A stretch of DNA of 64,000 bases from Sphingosinicella sp. BN140058 (GCF_004135585.1 NZ_CP035502.1:124001-188000), one strand, 5' to 3'. Counted from the first letter of the stretch, positions 1 to 8,083 are shown. Notes: generated by a model not told the origin, from the letters alone. Numbers and translations: made by a program.

Positions 1-125
1 CGTTCGAGTTTTGGTTTTCGCTTGCCGATCTGGAGGATCATCTCCTCTTCCTGTTGGCGGCGGAGGAATTGAGCGAGCTTGGAATTCGCCGCCTGGACGT
101 CGGCGGAGAGCGGTGACTTGGCCAT
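1..125 (-). CDS. N-terminus of an unrecognised protein (runs off left edge)
   Basis: Only the first 41 or so residues are visible. They form a charged helix beginning MAKSPLSADVQAANSK with a Gln/Glu-rich stretch (RRQQEEE) and then a Lys/Arg-rich part; no domain can be named. The ATG was chosen because it is preceded by AAGGGAAAATGAA, the local form of the GGGAATGAAA leader motif seen before many genes in this window. Gene end lies outside the window. Confidence 0.6.
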   Translation of the reverse strand, partial: MAKSPLSADVQAANSKLAQFLRRQQEEEMILQIGKRKPKLE

Positions 126-149
126 TTCATTTTCCCTTGGGAGGCTTCC

Positions 150-641
150 AAAACCATGATGGATTGTGGAAGGGCTGGCAAGCGAGATTGCCTGCCCACA
201 AAAGATCCACAGTGTGTGCCTGCCGGAAGCTGGTCGGTGACCAGGTGGAGGCCCCGACGCGGTGCGTCGCCAAGGTAACGGGCTTGGGCCGCCAAGCCGT
301 TACGGTATCCCTCGGAGAGCGCACAGAGGGAATTTTGGCCGCGCCGGCGGCAAAATTCCCTGCAAAATTGGGGCTCCCCAAGTTTGCGTTATTGCGCCTA
401 TTCCACACAAGGTAACGTGGGCGCCGCCCCGTTACCATTAGAGTGGAGAAATCCTCAGATTTCTGGCCCTCGGCGTTACCAAAACGACGATCCGGTAGGA
501 TCCGTCGTGGAGGTAACACGGGGCGGGAAAGTCCCTTCGGAGATCTTGTTGACGACCTCGGAGCCGGGGCATAGATTCCCTCACGTTCATCGGGAGGGCC
601 GAAACTCCGTTTCGGAGGGCTTCGCCCATAGGGGAAATAGT
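150..641. other. Gene-free region with an array of about eight hairpins
   Basis: No convincing gene. Between about 275 and 615 nearly every segment is an inverted repeat: 275-303, 327-361 (11-bp stem with AGGGAATTTTG), 368-381 (TTGGGG/CCCCAA), 411-436 (GGTAACG/CGTTACC), 447-463 (AGAAATC/GATTTCT), 475-517 (outer GTTACC/GGTAAC) and 599-615 (CCGAAAC/GTTTCGG). GGTAAC or GTTACC recurs at the stem ends. It could be a structured RNA, the long leader of the plus-strand gene that follows, or a DNA site such as an origin or partition site. Confidence 0.6.
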
Positions 642-1532
642 GTGGCAACAGGCAACGAAGGTGAGACGGACGGCGGCCAGAATGGTCCGTCCGGGAGTGT
701 TGGAGATGCTGTCGAGATCCTCGCGGGTTTCGCCGGGCAGCTGTCTAGGCGGGTGTTGGATCCGAGCCGTGGTGAAACTGTGGAAGCGAGCTTGCAGCGC
801 AATCTTCTGAGCGAGCCGGAACGAGCGCGGTTTCTGAATGAGCTGCTCGTTCAGATTGTCCCAGCCAGGGCAAACGTGGATCTCTGGATGGCCTATCTAG
901 AAGGTGGCAGAAGCCCGTTCGGAGATAAGGTTCTGCAGAAGGTGGCATCCGGAGATGAGAAGCCGATCCAGTCGCTTCAAAGGGCGGGTCCGCGAGTAGC
1001 CAGGCAAGAGAAAAAGGTGGCCGGCTTGCGAGCGCAGCGGGACCTGCTCGACGTTCAGATACGGGCCGAGGAGGACAAGCAAGCCTACTATCAGGCGATC
1101 GAGGCGGCGGCCCTTCAATGGTTCGTAACCGACGAACTTCTGAAGATGACGGCCGGCGTTTTCGCGATGGGCCCGGCGTGGACGGTTATGCGTGCGATCT
1201 CGTCGTTCTTAAGTGACGAGGCGGTGGAACGCGAGACGATGTTGGCGATCGGGGACGAGAAGCAACACGAGGCCGCAAGGCTGCGGGCGGAGCGCGCATC
1301 CGAGACCGAGTTGATGCTCGGATCGTTGGACTTCTTTTGCGGTTACGAGCCGTACGAAGCTGAGCTTCGGCGAGCGCTTTTGGAGGTCGCACGAAAGTTC
1401 GAAGTAAGGCGCGATGAGGCCGCCGGCGACGGAAGGAGAGCGAGATCTAAGCGGACCGCCGCAGAGAGGGCTCGCCCCGAAGCCCAGAAGGATCGGCGGC
1501 TGGTCCTTGATGGTCTGGAGGCGGCGGCCTAG
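642..1532 (+). CDS. Unrecognised coiled-coil protein
   Basis: A 296-residue protein of unknown role. The first 30 residues are Gly-rich and acidic. The middle (about 120-160) is strongly Lys/Arg/Glu-rich and predicted coiled coil, followed by a more hydrophobic segment (FAMGPAWTVM..ISSFL) that is short for a membrane helix, and a basic Ala/Arg-rich tail. The GTG start is chosen over the upstream ATG because AGGGGAAA lies just before it and the upstream part falls in the hairpin array. A plus-strand terminator follows directly, so it is a single transcription unit among minus-strand neighbours. Confidence 0.7.
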   Translation: MATGNEGETDGGQNGPSGSVGDAVEILAGFAGQLSRRVLDPSRGETVEASLQRNLLSEPERARFLNELLVQIVPARANVDLWMAYLEGGRSPFGDKVLQKVASGDEKPIQSLQRAGPRVARQEKKVAGLRAQRDLLDVQIRAEEDKQAYYQAIEAAALQWFVTDELLKMTAGVFAMGPAWTVMRAISSFLSDEAVERETMLAIGDEKQHEAARLRAERASETELMLGSLDFFCGYEPYEAELRRALLEVARKFEVRRDEAAGDGRRARSKRTAAERARPEAQKDRRLVLDGLEAAA

Positions 1533-1558
1533 CCTCTCGGTACAAGCGGCTCATCAGG

Positions 1559-1592
1559 CCCCGGTCATCCGCAGGATGGCCGGGGTTTTTTT
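1559..1592 (+). terminator. Intrinsic terminator
   Basis: GC-rich stem CCCCGG..CCGGGG around a small loop followed by seven T, just after the stop codon of the coiled-coil gene. Confidence 0.85.
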
Positions 1593-1663
1593 GTGTGAGT
1601 TGCGGATGCCTTGCGGGTACCGCTGGCCGACTTCGAGCGGCCAGGGGTTTCGTAGAAGCGCGT

Positions 1664-1698
1664 CAAAAAAAGTACCGCCCGTTCTGTAACGGGCGGGT
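1664..1698 (-). terminator. Intrinsic terminator
   Basis: Read on the minus strand, CCCGCCCGTTAC/GTAACGGGCGG-like stem followed by TTTTTTT; it ends the small basic gene to its right. Confidence 0.8.
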
Positions 1699-1755
1699 TG
1701 TCCGGGTCGGGGAGAATGGTGAACTCGGTGGCCTCGCGCCGCCGCGCACTGAGAC

Positions 1756-1917
1756 TTAGTCGAAGGCGCGAGCCCCGTGTTTCGGCTTGCGGGAGAACGA
1801 ACCTTTACCCTTACGGGGACGAACGACCCGGGTGTAGCCGTCGGTAGAGGTCGTGGCTGCGAATGCCATGCGGCGCGAGACATCCTGCGGCGCAATCTTG
1901 ATGGTCATCGGCGGCAT
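1756..1917 (-). CDS. Small basic protein, unrecognised
   Basis: A 53-residue protein starting MPPMTIKIAPQDVSRRMAF and ending in a Lys/Arg-rich tail (RPRKGKGSFSRKPKHG). The basic tail suggests nucleic-acid binding, but there is no family evidence. It is supported as a real gene by the leader motif GGGAATGAAAG directly before the ATG, two perfect hairpins in the leader and a terminator after it. Confidence 0.7.
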   Translation of the reverse strand: MPPMTIKIAPQDVSRRMAFAATTSTDGYTRVVRPRKGKGSFSRKPKHGARAFD

Positions 1918-1977
1918 CTTTCATTCCCTTCTCTGCTTACATTTCGAGCAGCGAAATGACGGGGAGGGGCCCCGTCG
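1918..1977 (-). promoter_or_regulatory. Structured 5' leader of the 53-residue protein gene
   Basis: On the minus strand it contains GACGGGG/CCCCGTC and CATTTCG/CGAAATG stems, then AAGGGAATGAAAG before the ATG. The second stem resembles the inner stem of the other leaders. Confidence 0.6.
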
Positions 1978-2109
1978 GAGCCGGATCAATCGGGAGGCGC
2001 AATGGCGGACACCGATTGTTTTTCGGCCGTCCGAGGAGGATGGATCGCGTGGAGAACGCGGCTGGGCGGAACCATCTGCGGAGGGAAGCTGAGGAGGCTG
2101 CGAGGATAT

Positions 2110-2146
2110 GAAAAGGGGCCCCGCCGATGGCACGGCGGAGCCCCTA
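2110..2146 (-). terminator. Intrinsic terminator
   Basis: Minus-strand stem GGGGCTCCGCCG/CGGCGGGGCCCC followed by TTTTC, after the gene to its right. Confidence 0.85.
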
Positions 2147-2181
2147 TCGGACGCCAGTTCAGGTGCGCGTGGACGGTTCGG

Positions 2182-2430
2182 TCATGCTAGGCAGAGCACC
2201 GGCCGAGCGGCTGCCACTCGGGAGGCGTATCGAAGCTCGGCGACGATCTCCTCGACCTCGATCTGGATTGTGTGCGGGTCGATCCCGAGGACGTCAGCGA
2301 AGCTCTGGGCAAGACCTTCCGTGTCCTCGCCGGCCATCTCGGCGGCGGCGAGTAGGAGGAGGCTTTGGCTGTAGGTCTGGACCGGAGCGGAGGAGGCGCA
2401 CGCGGCGAGGTAGAGCGGTGCAGAAGCCAT
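2182..2430 (-). CDS. Small unrecognised helical protein
   Basis: 82 residues, Ala/Glu-rich, mostly helical in appearance (ELRYASRVAAARP at the C-terminus). No domain recognised. The ATG sits five bases after GGGGACGAAAATC, a variant of the shared leader motif, which decides the start over the longer upstream reading frame. A terminator follows. Confidence 0.65.
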   Translation of the reverse strand: MASAPLYLAACASSAPVQTYSQSLLLLAAAEMAGEDTEGLAQSFADVLGIDPHTIQIEVEEIVAELRYASRVAAARPVLCLA

Positions 2431-2563
2431 GATTTTCGTCCCCGATTGTTGGATCAAAGAGGGATCGAAAGCTGTGCAGGGAGCCCCAGGGGTTTGCCGA
2501 CGCGGGTGGATGCGGCGAGGCCTGTGAGCGTGAGCTCCACTGACATCGCCTGGGATCGAGCGA

Positions 2564-2920
2564 TCAGGCCGCGATCTTGAAGGTTCGCTCGTGCCCGGGG
2601 ATCTGTTGGAACTCACGCGTGCGGCGATCAGGAAGGCCGAGGACGGCGGTGAGCGGGAGCGTGGTCTGCCCCTGCTGAGGCCAGTTCGCGACCAGGGTGT
2701 CGAACGCGGCGTTCGCTTCGGCTGCGGTGTCGAAGGTGACGAAGGCAAGGCCCGTGTCATAGAGTTCCGCGCGGACGTCGTCGGGCACGCCCGTGATGTC
2801 TTGGAAGCGGCTGGAACTGGCGCCGATGGCGTCTCCGGTCTGAAGCATCAGGACGGCGGTCCGCGTTTTGGCGGCGAGGGTCTCAACGAAGGCGGGACCA
2901 GTGTAGAAGCGTGCAGTCAT
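2564..2920 (-). CDS. Unrecognised small protein
   Basis: 118 residues. The sequence LAFVTFDTAAEANAAFDTL in the middle looks like a beta-alpha unit; nothing identifies a family. It starts at the second ATG of GGGAATGAAAACGATG; the first ATG is part of the leader motif, although it is in frame. No clear terminator follows. Confidence 0.65.
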   Translation of the reverse strand: MTARFYTGPAFVETLAAKTRTAVLMLQTGDAIGASSSRFQDITGVPDDVRAELYDTGLAFVTFDTAAEANAAFDTLVANWPQQGQTTLPLTAVLGLPDRRTREFQQIPGHERTFKIAA

Positions 2921-3100
2921 CGTTTTCATTCCCTTGTCTTGGATCATCCTTTTCAAAGCCGAATGGCAAGGATGGTGGGGCCGGCGAGGCCTCGGTAGTT
3001 CGGCGGGCCCGGAACCTCTGAGAGCGGGTGGCTATGGCTGGCCATCGTGATGGCATCAGGCGGCGCACGAGATGCGCGAACGGCAGATTTAGAGCTTCGT

Positions 3101-3138
3101 AAAGAGACCCGCCGCGGCGCACGCCTGGCGGGTCTCTG
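3101..3138 (-). terminator. Intrinsic terminator (bidirectional stem)
   Basis: AGAGACCCGCC/GGCGGGTCTCT stem; the minus side continues with TTTACG. Confidence 0.75.
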
Positions 3139-3178
3139 CAAGTGCATTGCTGTCGTTGCGATGACTTGTGTGAGGCAA

Positions 3179-3262
3179 TCAGAAGGCGTTGACGGGGTCG
3201 TTCTCGCAGCGGTCGTAGGTCCCGCCCTCTGCTTCAGTGACGGCGGGGATTGGCGGCCTCAC
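3179..3262 (-). CDS. Possible 27-residue coupled peptide
   Basis: A GTG start overlaps the stop of the Cys-rich gene (GTGA), giving a 27-residue acidic peptide ending CENDPVNAF before the shared terminator. Only the overlap and the position support it; there is no independent ribosome-binding site. Confidence 0.3.
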   Translation of the reverse strand: MRPPIPAVTEAEGGTYDRCENDPVNAF

Positions 3263-3522
3263 CCGCCGCACGCGAGCACCTCGTAAGCAGCGGTCGGGAC
3301 GTCAGGTTCCCGGCACTTCCTACAGCTTCCGGTCGCTAGTTCCATTGCAGTTCGGCAGAAGGCGCCGCAAGCGCTGCACGGGATCGGGAGGTTTTGCCCG
3401 GCGGAGCAGTCGCACCCCACATGAGCAAGCTGCATGTCAGAACACGTGCAGGCGCTGGCAACACCCCGGAGGTGGGCCAAGCTCTGCCAAGAGTTGGGGC
3501 GCGGTTCATCGTCGTGGCACAT
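3259..3522 (-). CDS. Cysteine-rich, probable zinc-binding small protein
   Basis: 87 residues with about ten cysteines, most of them in CXC, CXXC and CXXXC spacing (ACTC, GCDC, CSACGAFC, SCRKC). This pattern is typical of small zinc-ribbon proteins; the substrate or partner cannot be told. The ATG is preceded by AAGGATTC. Likely cytoplasmic. It may be translated together with the short peptide that overlaps its stop. Confidence 0.65.
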   Translation of the reverse strand: MCHDDEPRPNSWQSLAHLRGVASACTCSDMQLAHVGCDCSAGQNLPIPCSACGAFCRTAMELATGSCRKCREPDVPTAAYEVLACGG

Positions 3523-3663
3523 GTTTGAATCCTTCTTTGGCGGGCAATTTGTCGTTGGCGGCCTGGTCGGATTGGGCCGGCCGAGCGGAGCGATCGACCC
3601 GGAAAGGTCCGCTGCGTCGGGCGGCCGGGATCGACCCTATCAGCGGCTACCCGTCGGGCGAGG

Positions 3664-4278
3664 TCAGGCAGCCAGGCGCGACGGCTGGGTGCGTTGTGGG
3701 ATAACGAACTCGACCAAGCGGGCATCCCCCGGCACCCCATCGAGAACCGGGGCGGTGTTCGAGGCTCTGGCGTTGTGGAGGATGCGAGCGGGGACGCCGA
3801 TGCATCCCGCTGCGTAGTCCAATAGGTCGTACCCGGTGTGCCATGGCATGGGTGCCATGACCATCTGTACGGGACGACCGGCAGCGGCGGGAGCGACGGT
3901 CACTTCGACGCAATCGGGAGCGGCGTCGTGGAAGCGGGCGAGGATGATTGTCCCGTGATACTCGAGCAGATTGTCCTGGTTGGTGGACGTGCTCAGTTCG
4001 TCCGCGTCGAACGGGGAGAGCGTTGGAGAGCCGGGGGATATCCGCGACGGGAGAACACCAGCCGGGAACGAGACGTTCGCGAACCAAACAGCCGCACTGT
4101 AAAGGCTGATGCATGTGTCAGTCAGGCGATCAATCGTGACCTCGCGCCAGTCGATGTCATCGGCGCAGGCGAGGTCAAACCAGTGCCGATTGATCGCTGC
4201 ATTGGCCTGAGCAAGGGTGATGCGGAGGTCGGTGCGGAAGCGGCGAGCAAGCGTCTTGCGGCCGGAGAGCGTGAGCAT
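3664..4278 (-). CDS. Unrecognised protein
   Basis: 204 residues with no signal peptide or recognised domain. Position and leader support it: the ATG follows AGGGGAATGAAAG, the 3' arm of a hairpin. The downstream side has only a weak stem with a short T run. Confidence 0.7.
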   Translation of the reverse strand: MLTLSGRKTLARRFRTDLRITLAQANAAINRHWFDLACADDIDWREVTIDRLTDTCISLYSAAVWFANVSFPAGVLPSRISPGSPTLSPFDADELSTSTNQDNLLEYHGTIILARFHDAAPDCVEVTVAPAAAGRPVQMVMAPMPWHTGYDLLDYAAGCIGVPARILHNARASNTAPVLDGVPGDARLVEFVIPQRTQPSRLAA

Positions 4279-4334
4279 CTTTCATTCCCCTATCTGGATC
4301 CGATCTGGCGTGCCTGATCGTGAGGGGGAATGGT
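4279..4334 (-). promoter_or_regulatory. SD-pairing hairpin leader
   Basis: On the minus strand CATTCCCC pairs with GGGGAATG (8 bp) and encloses GATCAGGC/GCCAGATC (one mismatch). The 3' arm contains the ribosome-binding site of the 204-residue protein gene. Confidence 0.75.
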
Positions 4335-4362
4335 CTCGGCCGGAGCGGAAGCGAATGGCACA

Positions 4363-4399
4363 GAAAGACCCGCCTCGGCGTCTACGCCGGGCGGGCCTT
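4363..4399 (-). terminator. Intrinsic terminator
   Basis: GCCCGCCCGGCG/CGCCGAGGCGGGTC-type stem followed by TTTCTG on the minus strand; it belongs to the gene on its right. Confidence 0.85.
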
Positions 4400-4421
4400 T
4401 GTGGTCGCGGTAGCGAGTGGT

Positions 4422-4874
4422 TCAAACCGAGTGGGTAGCGACGAGCTGGGTGAGTTCGGCGACCTTGTCCTCGTGGCGCTGGACCCAGTCGTCGGCCGGC
4501 GCGCGACCGAGCTCGACGTCGGCATAAGCGCAGTTCAGCATCTGCTGCGCCCAAGCGAGATCCTGCTCGGCATGTCCGAGCGGGTCGGCGGCGCGGCGGG
4601 CTGCGCAGTCGTCGGTCTCGGCTTGATTAAGGCGTGCGGCGAGCACGTCATCGCGAGAACCAGCGAGCAGCCCGACACCCTTATCCAGGCGGACGATCAG
4701 CGGCTGGCCGGCGCCTGCGTCGATCGCGTCGGAGACGACCTTTTCTTGATGGGGAAGGACGATCAGCGCGATGGCTCGGCCGTTGTGAATAGCTTGGCCT
4801 CGGTAGGCTTTGGGCTGATCGGTGCAGCCGATGGCAACGAGGGCAAGCGGAGCGAGCGAGGCGGCGATGATCAT
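4422..4874 (-). CDS. Putative lipoprotein or exported protein
   Basis: 150 residues. The N-terminus MIIAASLAPLALVAIGC is hydrophobic and ends in a cysteine, so export with lipid attachment is possible, but the residue three before the Cys is Ala, which is less usual. The rest is helical and contains conserved-looking Trp/Asp motifs without a family. The ATG follows GGGGAATGAAAAG in a hairpin leader and a terminator closes it. Confidence 0.65.
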   Translation of the reverse strand: MIIAASLAPLALVAIGCTDQPKAYRGQAIHNGRAIALIVLPHQEKVVSDAIDAGAGQPLIVRLDKGVGLLAGSRDDVLAARLNQAETDDCAARRAADPLGHAEQDLAWAQQMLNCAYADVELGRAPADDWVQRHEDKVAELTQLVATHSV

Positions 4875-4930
4875 CTTTTCATTCCCCTATCTGGATTCGA
4901 TCTGGCTTGCCTGATCGTGAGGGGGAACGG
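4875..4930 (-). promoter_or_regulatory. SD-pairing hairpin leader
   Basis: TTCCCC pairs with GGGGAA; inner stem GATCAGGC/GCCAGATC with one mismatch. Nearly the same module as the one before the 204-residue protein gene. Confidence 0.75.
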
Positions 4931-4958
4931 CCTCGGCCGGAGCTGAGCGACTGGCATG

Positions 4959-4993
4959 GAAAACCCGCCGCGGCTCTTCAGCCGGGCGGGCCT
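4959..4993 (-). terminator. Intrinsic terminator
   Basis: GGCCCGCCCGGC/GCCGCGGCGGG stem, then TTTTCC on the minus strand. Confidence 0.85.
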
Positions 4994-5016
4994 TCGTCTG
5001 GTCTTTGGCCGAGGGA

Positions 5017-5301
5017 TTACTGGTAGTGGGATCTGAAGCGAACGGCCTCCGGGTTGTCGGAATGGCGAACGACGGTGCCGAGTTCGGTCTCCGACGGGGT
5101 GGGGGCATCACCATAGACGTCCCACCACGGACGGACGTATCCGTAGTTCTGGTCAATGAGCGCGTCGATGTGGGCGTCATACTGCTCCGCCTTGGTCTTG
5201 GCAGCAGCGGGGCGATGGTGTGTTCGGCTCGCGGCCGCGAGGACCATCATGTGATGGCGAAACGGCATCGATGTCGGGAGAGCGTGCCTCGAGACGATCA
5301 T
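5017..5301 (-). CDS. Unrecognised small protein
   Basis: 94 residues; central part contains YDAHIDALIDQNYGYVRPWWD, acidic and aromatic. The His- and Met-rich N-terminus (MPFRHHMMVLAAAS) may be a weak signal sequence. Start is the second ATG of GGATGAAAGCGATG; the first is in frame and cannot be excluded. Confidence 0.6.
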   Translation of the reverse strand: MIVSRHALPTSMPFRHHMMVLAAASRTHHRPAAAKTKAEQYDAHIDALIDQNYGYVRPWWDVYGDAPTPSETELGTVVRHSDNPEAVRFRSHYQ

Positions 5302-5358
5302 CGCTTTCATCCTTCTGCTGGCTTCGATTTGACCCTTTCGAATTGTGCAGGATGATCC
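5302..5358 (-). promoter_or_regulatory. SD-pairing hairpin leader
   Basis: CATCCT pairs with AGGATG and an inner TTCGA/TCGAA stem is present. Confidence 0.7.
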
Positions 5359-5383
5359 CTGTCGGAGCGGAGCGACTGGCCAG

Positions 5384-5420
5384 GGAAAGACCCGCCTCGG
5401 CTCGTCAGCCGGGCGGGCCT
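5384..5420 (-). terminator. Intrinsic terminator
   Basis: GGCCCGCCCGGC/GCCGAGGCGGGTC stem followed by TTTCCC on the minus strand. Confidence 0.85.
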
Positions 5421-5447
5421 GATGGCGAACGACAGTCGATCCGATGA

Positions 5448-6242
5448 TCAGGAGGCGTATTCGCCGAAGGGACGGTCGGTGACCGGCTCATCGCGAATGT
5501 CGAAGAACTCGCCCATCGGGATGCGCCGGAAAGTTTGCGTGGCGCTGATCAGGCTGGCGATCGTTAGTCGGCCGGAGTCGGGATCGTCGCGGGCGACGCC
5601 CATGAAGCTACCGGAGTCGATGTAGTAGACGTTCCCGAGCTGGGTCGGAGCGTCAACAGGAGTGTGGCCACAGAAGACGCGATCGATACCCTTCACTCCG
5701 GAATCGTTACGATGGGAAATACGGTCGCGGCCCCAGAGCGCCGACATGGTCGTGTGCTTGTCGCCAGCCTCGATGGCTGCCTTGAAGGTTGCCCAGTCCA
5801 TCCCGTGCGGCACCTCGCCATGGACCAGGCCGACGAGCCCGCGCTCAGTTTCGATTTCCTGGATGATCGGGAGAGTCCGAAAGGCCGCTATGATCGCCAA
5901 GCGTTCGTCCTGCGGGACATCCATCCACCAGGACATGCCGTTCTTGCGGGTCCAGAACCGGACGGCTTCTTCGGGCGGGGTGTCGCCGGTCTCGTACATC
6001 TCGAGGAACATATCCTCGTGGTTGCCACGACAAGGGAAGATGCGAGGATTGTTGATGAAGGCGCGGACGCGCCGAGACTCCGGCCCCCGGTCGACAAGAT
6101 CGCCGACCGAAAAGAGGCGGTCGTTGGCCCAGTCGAACTGGACGCCGTTGAGGGCAGCGGCAACCACCGAGTAGGTGCCGTGGATGTCGCCGACTACGAA
6201 GTCGCGGCCGGCCCGGTTCATGTCGTGGCGAGCGATGCGCAT
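5448..6242 (-). CDS. Calcineurin-like metallophosphatase (serine/threonine phosphatase type)
   Basis: 264 residues. It shows the full metal-site series of the PPP/lambda-phosphatase family in order: GDIHG near residue 18, GDLVDRGP near 46, RGNHE near 72, LVHGE near 140 and FCGHTPV near 190. Such enzymes remove phosphate from Ser/Thr (sometimes Tyr) residues or from small nucleotides using two metal ions. Bacteriophages and plasmids often carry them. It is cytoplasmic by sequence. The start follows GGGATGAAACCAC in a hairpin leader; a second ATG eight codons in is also possible. Substrate cannot be inferred. Confidence 0.9.
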   Translation of the reverse strand: MRIARHDMNRAGRDFVVGDIHGTYSVVAAALNGVQFDWANDRLFSVGDLVDRGPESRRVRAFINNPRIFPCRGNHEDMFLEMYETGDTPPEEAVRFWTRKNGMSWWMDVPQDERLAIIAAFRTLPIIQEIETERGLVGLVHGEVPHGMDWATFKAAIEAGDKHTTMSALWGRDRISHRNDSGVKGIDRVFCGHTPVDAPTQLGNVYYIDSGSFMGVARDDPDSGRLTIASLISATQTFRRIPMGEFFDIRDEPVTDRPFGEYAS

Positions 6243-6294
6243 GTGGTTTCATCCCATGATTTGTTTTCAATAAGGTTTGTCGGATTGTGGGATG
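6243..6294 (-). promoter_or_regulatory. SD-pairing hairpin leader of the phosphatase gene
   Basis: CATCCCA pairs with TGGGATG (7 bp), masking the ribosome-binding site. Confidence 0.7.
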
Positions 6295-6322
6295 CTCGGG
6301 GCGAAGCTGGAGCGACTGACAC

Positions 6323-6354
6323 GAAAAGGCCCGCGCGGCGGCTGCCGGCGGGCC
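6323..6354 (-). terminator. Intrinsic terminator
   Basis: GGCCCGCCGGC/GCCGCGCGGGCC stem followed by TTTTCG on the minus strand. Confidence 0.8.
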
Positions 6355-6374
6355 ATGAAGAGAGCTGAGAGGCG

Positions 6375-6938
6375 TTACTTGCGGACAGCTGGGGCGAACT
6401 GCGCATCTTCAAGGCGGGCGAGCCCTTCGATGCGGATCACGTCCCGGCGAGTGTCGGCGCGCTTTATCCAGACGCGCCCTGGCCGAACCGGAACGTCCTC
6501 GCGGCCGCAGAAGCGGCTGTTGACGTTGTCCGCCTCGAAGATGTCGGTGCGGCCTGGCGTCAGCGTAGTGACGCCGTGTCCGATAGCCCCAGCGGCGGTG
6601 GTGCGGCACATGCTGCCCGAGCACTCGAACCCGTCGTGGGCAATGAGCATGTCGTCCTGCGTGACAACGCGGATGACGAGCGCGCGAACGCGGTCGCGAT
6701 CAAAGTGGCCGCTTGCGTTTCGATGGTAGAGGGCCCTCGTGATCATCACCTCGATCGGCTGGCCGGTCAGCGGCATTCTGGACCCCCTCTCGAAGAAGCA
6801 GACCTGCTGTCCGATGAAGGCCACGACCTCGCCCTTGCGCTTGTCGCTTGCCACGGGCGTGACGAGGAGCGGCGCGTACTGAGGCGCAGCTGCGTGGATG
6901 CGATGTGCGACGTCGGCGAGGCGGTGGTTGCGAAGCAT
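6375..6938 (-). CDS. Unrecognised protein
   Basis: 187 residues, rich in beta-strand patterns (PIEVMITRALYH, VRALVIRVVTQDD). No domain recognised. The start MLRNHR was chosen because GAGGAACGAAA precedes it in a hairpin leader; the open frame upstream runs through that leader. Confidence 0.65.
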   Translation of the reverse strand: MLRNHRLADVAHRIHAAAPQYAPLLVTPVASDKRKGEVVAFIGQQVCFFERGSRMPLTGQPIEVMITRALYHRNASGHFDRDRVRALVIRVVTQDDMLIAHDGFECSGSMCRTTAAGAIGHGVTTLTPGRTDIFEADNVNSRFCGREDVPVRPGRVWIKRADTRRDVIRIEGLARLEDAQFAPAVRK

Positions 6939-6990
6939 TTTCGTTCCTCTGTCTGGATCGATCTGGCTCGCCCAGATTGTGAGGGGATGG
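6939..6990 (-). promoter_or_regulatory. SD-pairing hairpin leader
   Basis: Inner stem ATCTGG/CCAGAT is perfect; outer CCTC/GAGG pairs the ribosome-binding site. Confidence 0.65.
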
Positions 6991-7019
6991 CCGTTGTCGG
7001 AGCGAGAGCGACTGGCACG

Positions 7020-7055
7020 CAAAGACCCGCCTCGGCTTCTCAGCCGGGCGGGTCC
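7020..7055 (-). terminator. Intrinsic terminator
   Basis: GACCCGCCCGGC/GCCGAGGCGGGTC stem with TTTGCG on the minus strand. Confidence 0.85.
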
Positions 7056-7077
7056 AATCTCTGCTCCGAATGTTGCC

Positions 7078-7335
7078 TTAACGCTCCTGGAGGGGCTCGA
7101 TCGGCGCCGAGAGCCCGATTGCCGCCCAGCCTTTCGGAGTTAGGCTCCAGACGCTGTAACGGCAGCGGCCGCCTGCTGGTTGGCGGTGCAGCTGCACTAG
7201 GCCGCGGCGTCGATTGGGGATGAACACTTTGGCTGGCGGGAAGCCCCTGTGATCACTCGTCATCCGGCCGCCTCGCGCTGCAATCCGGAGGAGGAAGGAG
7301 CCTCGTGAGCCGGTCAATTTGATTTGGCTGGCCAT
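7078..7335 (-). CDS. Unrecognised basic small protein
   Basis: 85 residues, Arg-rich, with a C-terminal part (YSVWSLTPKGWAAIGL) reminiscent of the end of a winged-helix domain, as in small DNA-binding proteins. That reading is only suggestive. ATG is preceded by AAAGGTTCGACC rather than the usual leader. Confidence 0.6.
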   Translation of the reverse strand: MASQIKLTGSRGSFLLRIAARGGRMTSDHRGFPPAKVFIPNRRRGLVQLHRQPAGGRCRYSVWSLTPKGWAAIGLSAPIEPLQER

Positions 7336-7382
7336 GGTCGAACCTTTCTGGGTGGGGCGCGGTGAGCCCCGTCGGGGTGAGC

Positions 7383-7412
7383 CAAAAAAACGCGCGGCGC
7401 CTGCGGCGCGGA
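7383..7412 (-). terminator. Intrinsic terminator
   Basis: CGCGCCGC/GCCGCGCG stem with seven T on the minus strand. Confidence 0.85.
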
Positions 7413-7456
7413 TACTGGCCGGAGCCGGTGCGGCGCCGGCCAAGGGCGATCAGGGC

Positions 7457-8083
7457 TTACGCCCAGTACACGTGGGTGGCCTTCTGGCGACGGCCGCTCG
7501 CAACGAACGCAGCGAGACGAGCGGCGGAATAGTCCGTCAGGTGAGCGCGGGCCTGAACTGCCGCGGAGAAGGTGTCGAATTCGACTTCGCACGGGCCTTC
7601 ATAGCGAGCGTCGATGCCGAGGTCGCGGAGCATAGCCAACATGTTGCCCTGGCAACGGTTGATTTCGACCTCGTCCGCGACCCAGTTCACGCCCTTGATG
7701 TATGCGGGGCAGTGCTCCTTGCCATTCAGAGTAATCTGAAGGCCGAGGCGGATGATCTCGTTGAAGAGGCGGACGGCGGTCTTGCCATTCTCGCTCAACG
7801 CCAGCCGATCGCGGATTTGGTCCTGAACCTGTGTCGGCAGGAGGCACGGGCCGAACGAGCTCACATACGGAGGGCTGCAGTCGTCGTCATAGGCATAGGC
7901 GCAGACTGCCTCGCCGTTCGAGAGTTTCTGGCCGTCGAGGAGACGCGCGATCGAGTCCACGGTGTTCTCGTCGATAAAGACCATACCGTGGTCAGGCGCG
8001 ATGGCAGTGATGGCGAGCCAGTTGGTGTGGTCGCGGGTGCTGGCGTCGACGTTGCGGTTGGTCGCGATCAGGTTCACCGACAT
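7457..8083 (-). CDS. Unrecognised protein
   Basis: 208 residues without signal peptide or membrane segment. It contains several scattered cysteines and a Tyr/Asp-rich patch (AYAYDDDCSPPYVSSFGPC). No family recognised. The ATG follows AAAGGGATGAAACA, the 3' arm of the best-paired leader in the window. Confidence 0.7.
   Translation of the reverse strand: MSVNLIATNRNVDASTRDHTNWLAITAIAPDHGMVFIDENTVDSIARLLDGQKLSNGEAVCAYAYDDDCSPPYVSSFGPCLLPTQVQDQIRDRLALSENGKTAVRLFNEIIRLGLQITLNGKEHCPAYIKGVNWVADEVEINRCQGNMLAMLRDLGIDARYEGPCEVEFDTFSAAVQARAHLTDYSAARLAAFVASGRRQKATHVYWA

Noticed and set aside
384..641. N-terminal extension of the coiled-coil gene to an upstream ATG
   Set aside because: The extension runs through the hairpin array and has no good ribosome-binding site; the GTG at 642 has AGGGGAAA.
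3664..4114. Several other minus and plus frames over the 204-residue protein gene
   Set aside because: Shadow frames with Arg/Pro-rich composition; only the frame with the GGGGAATGAAAG leader is kept.
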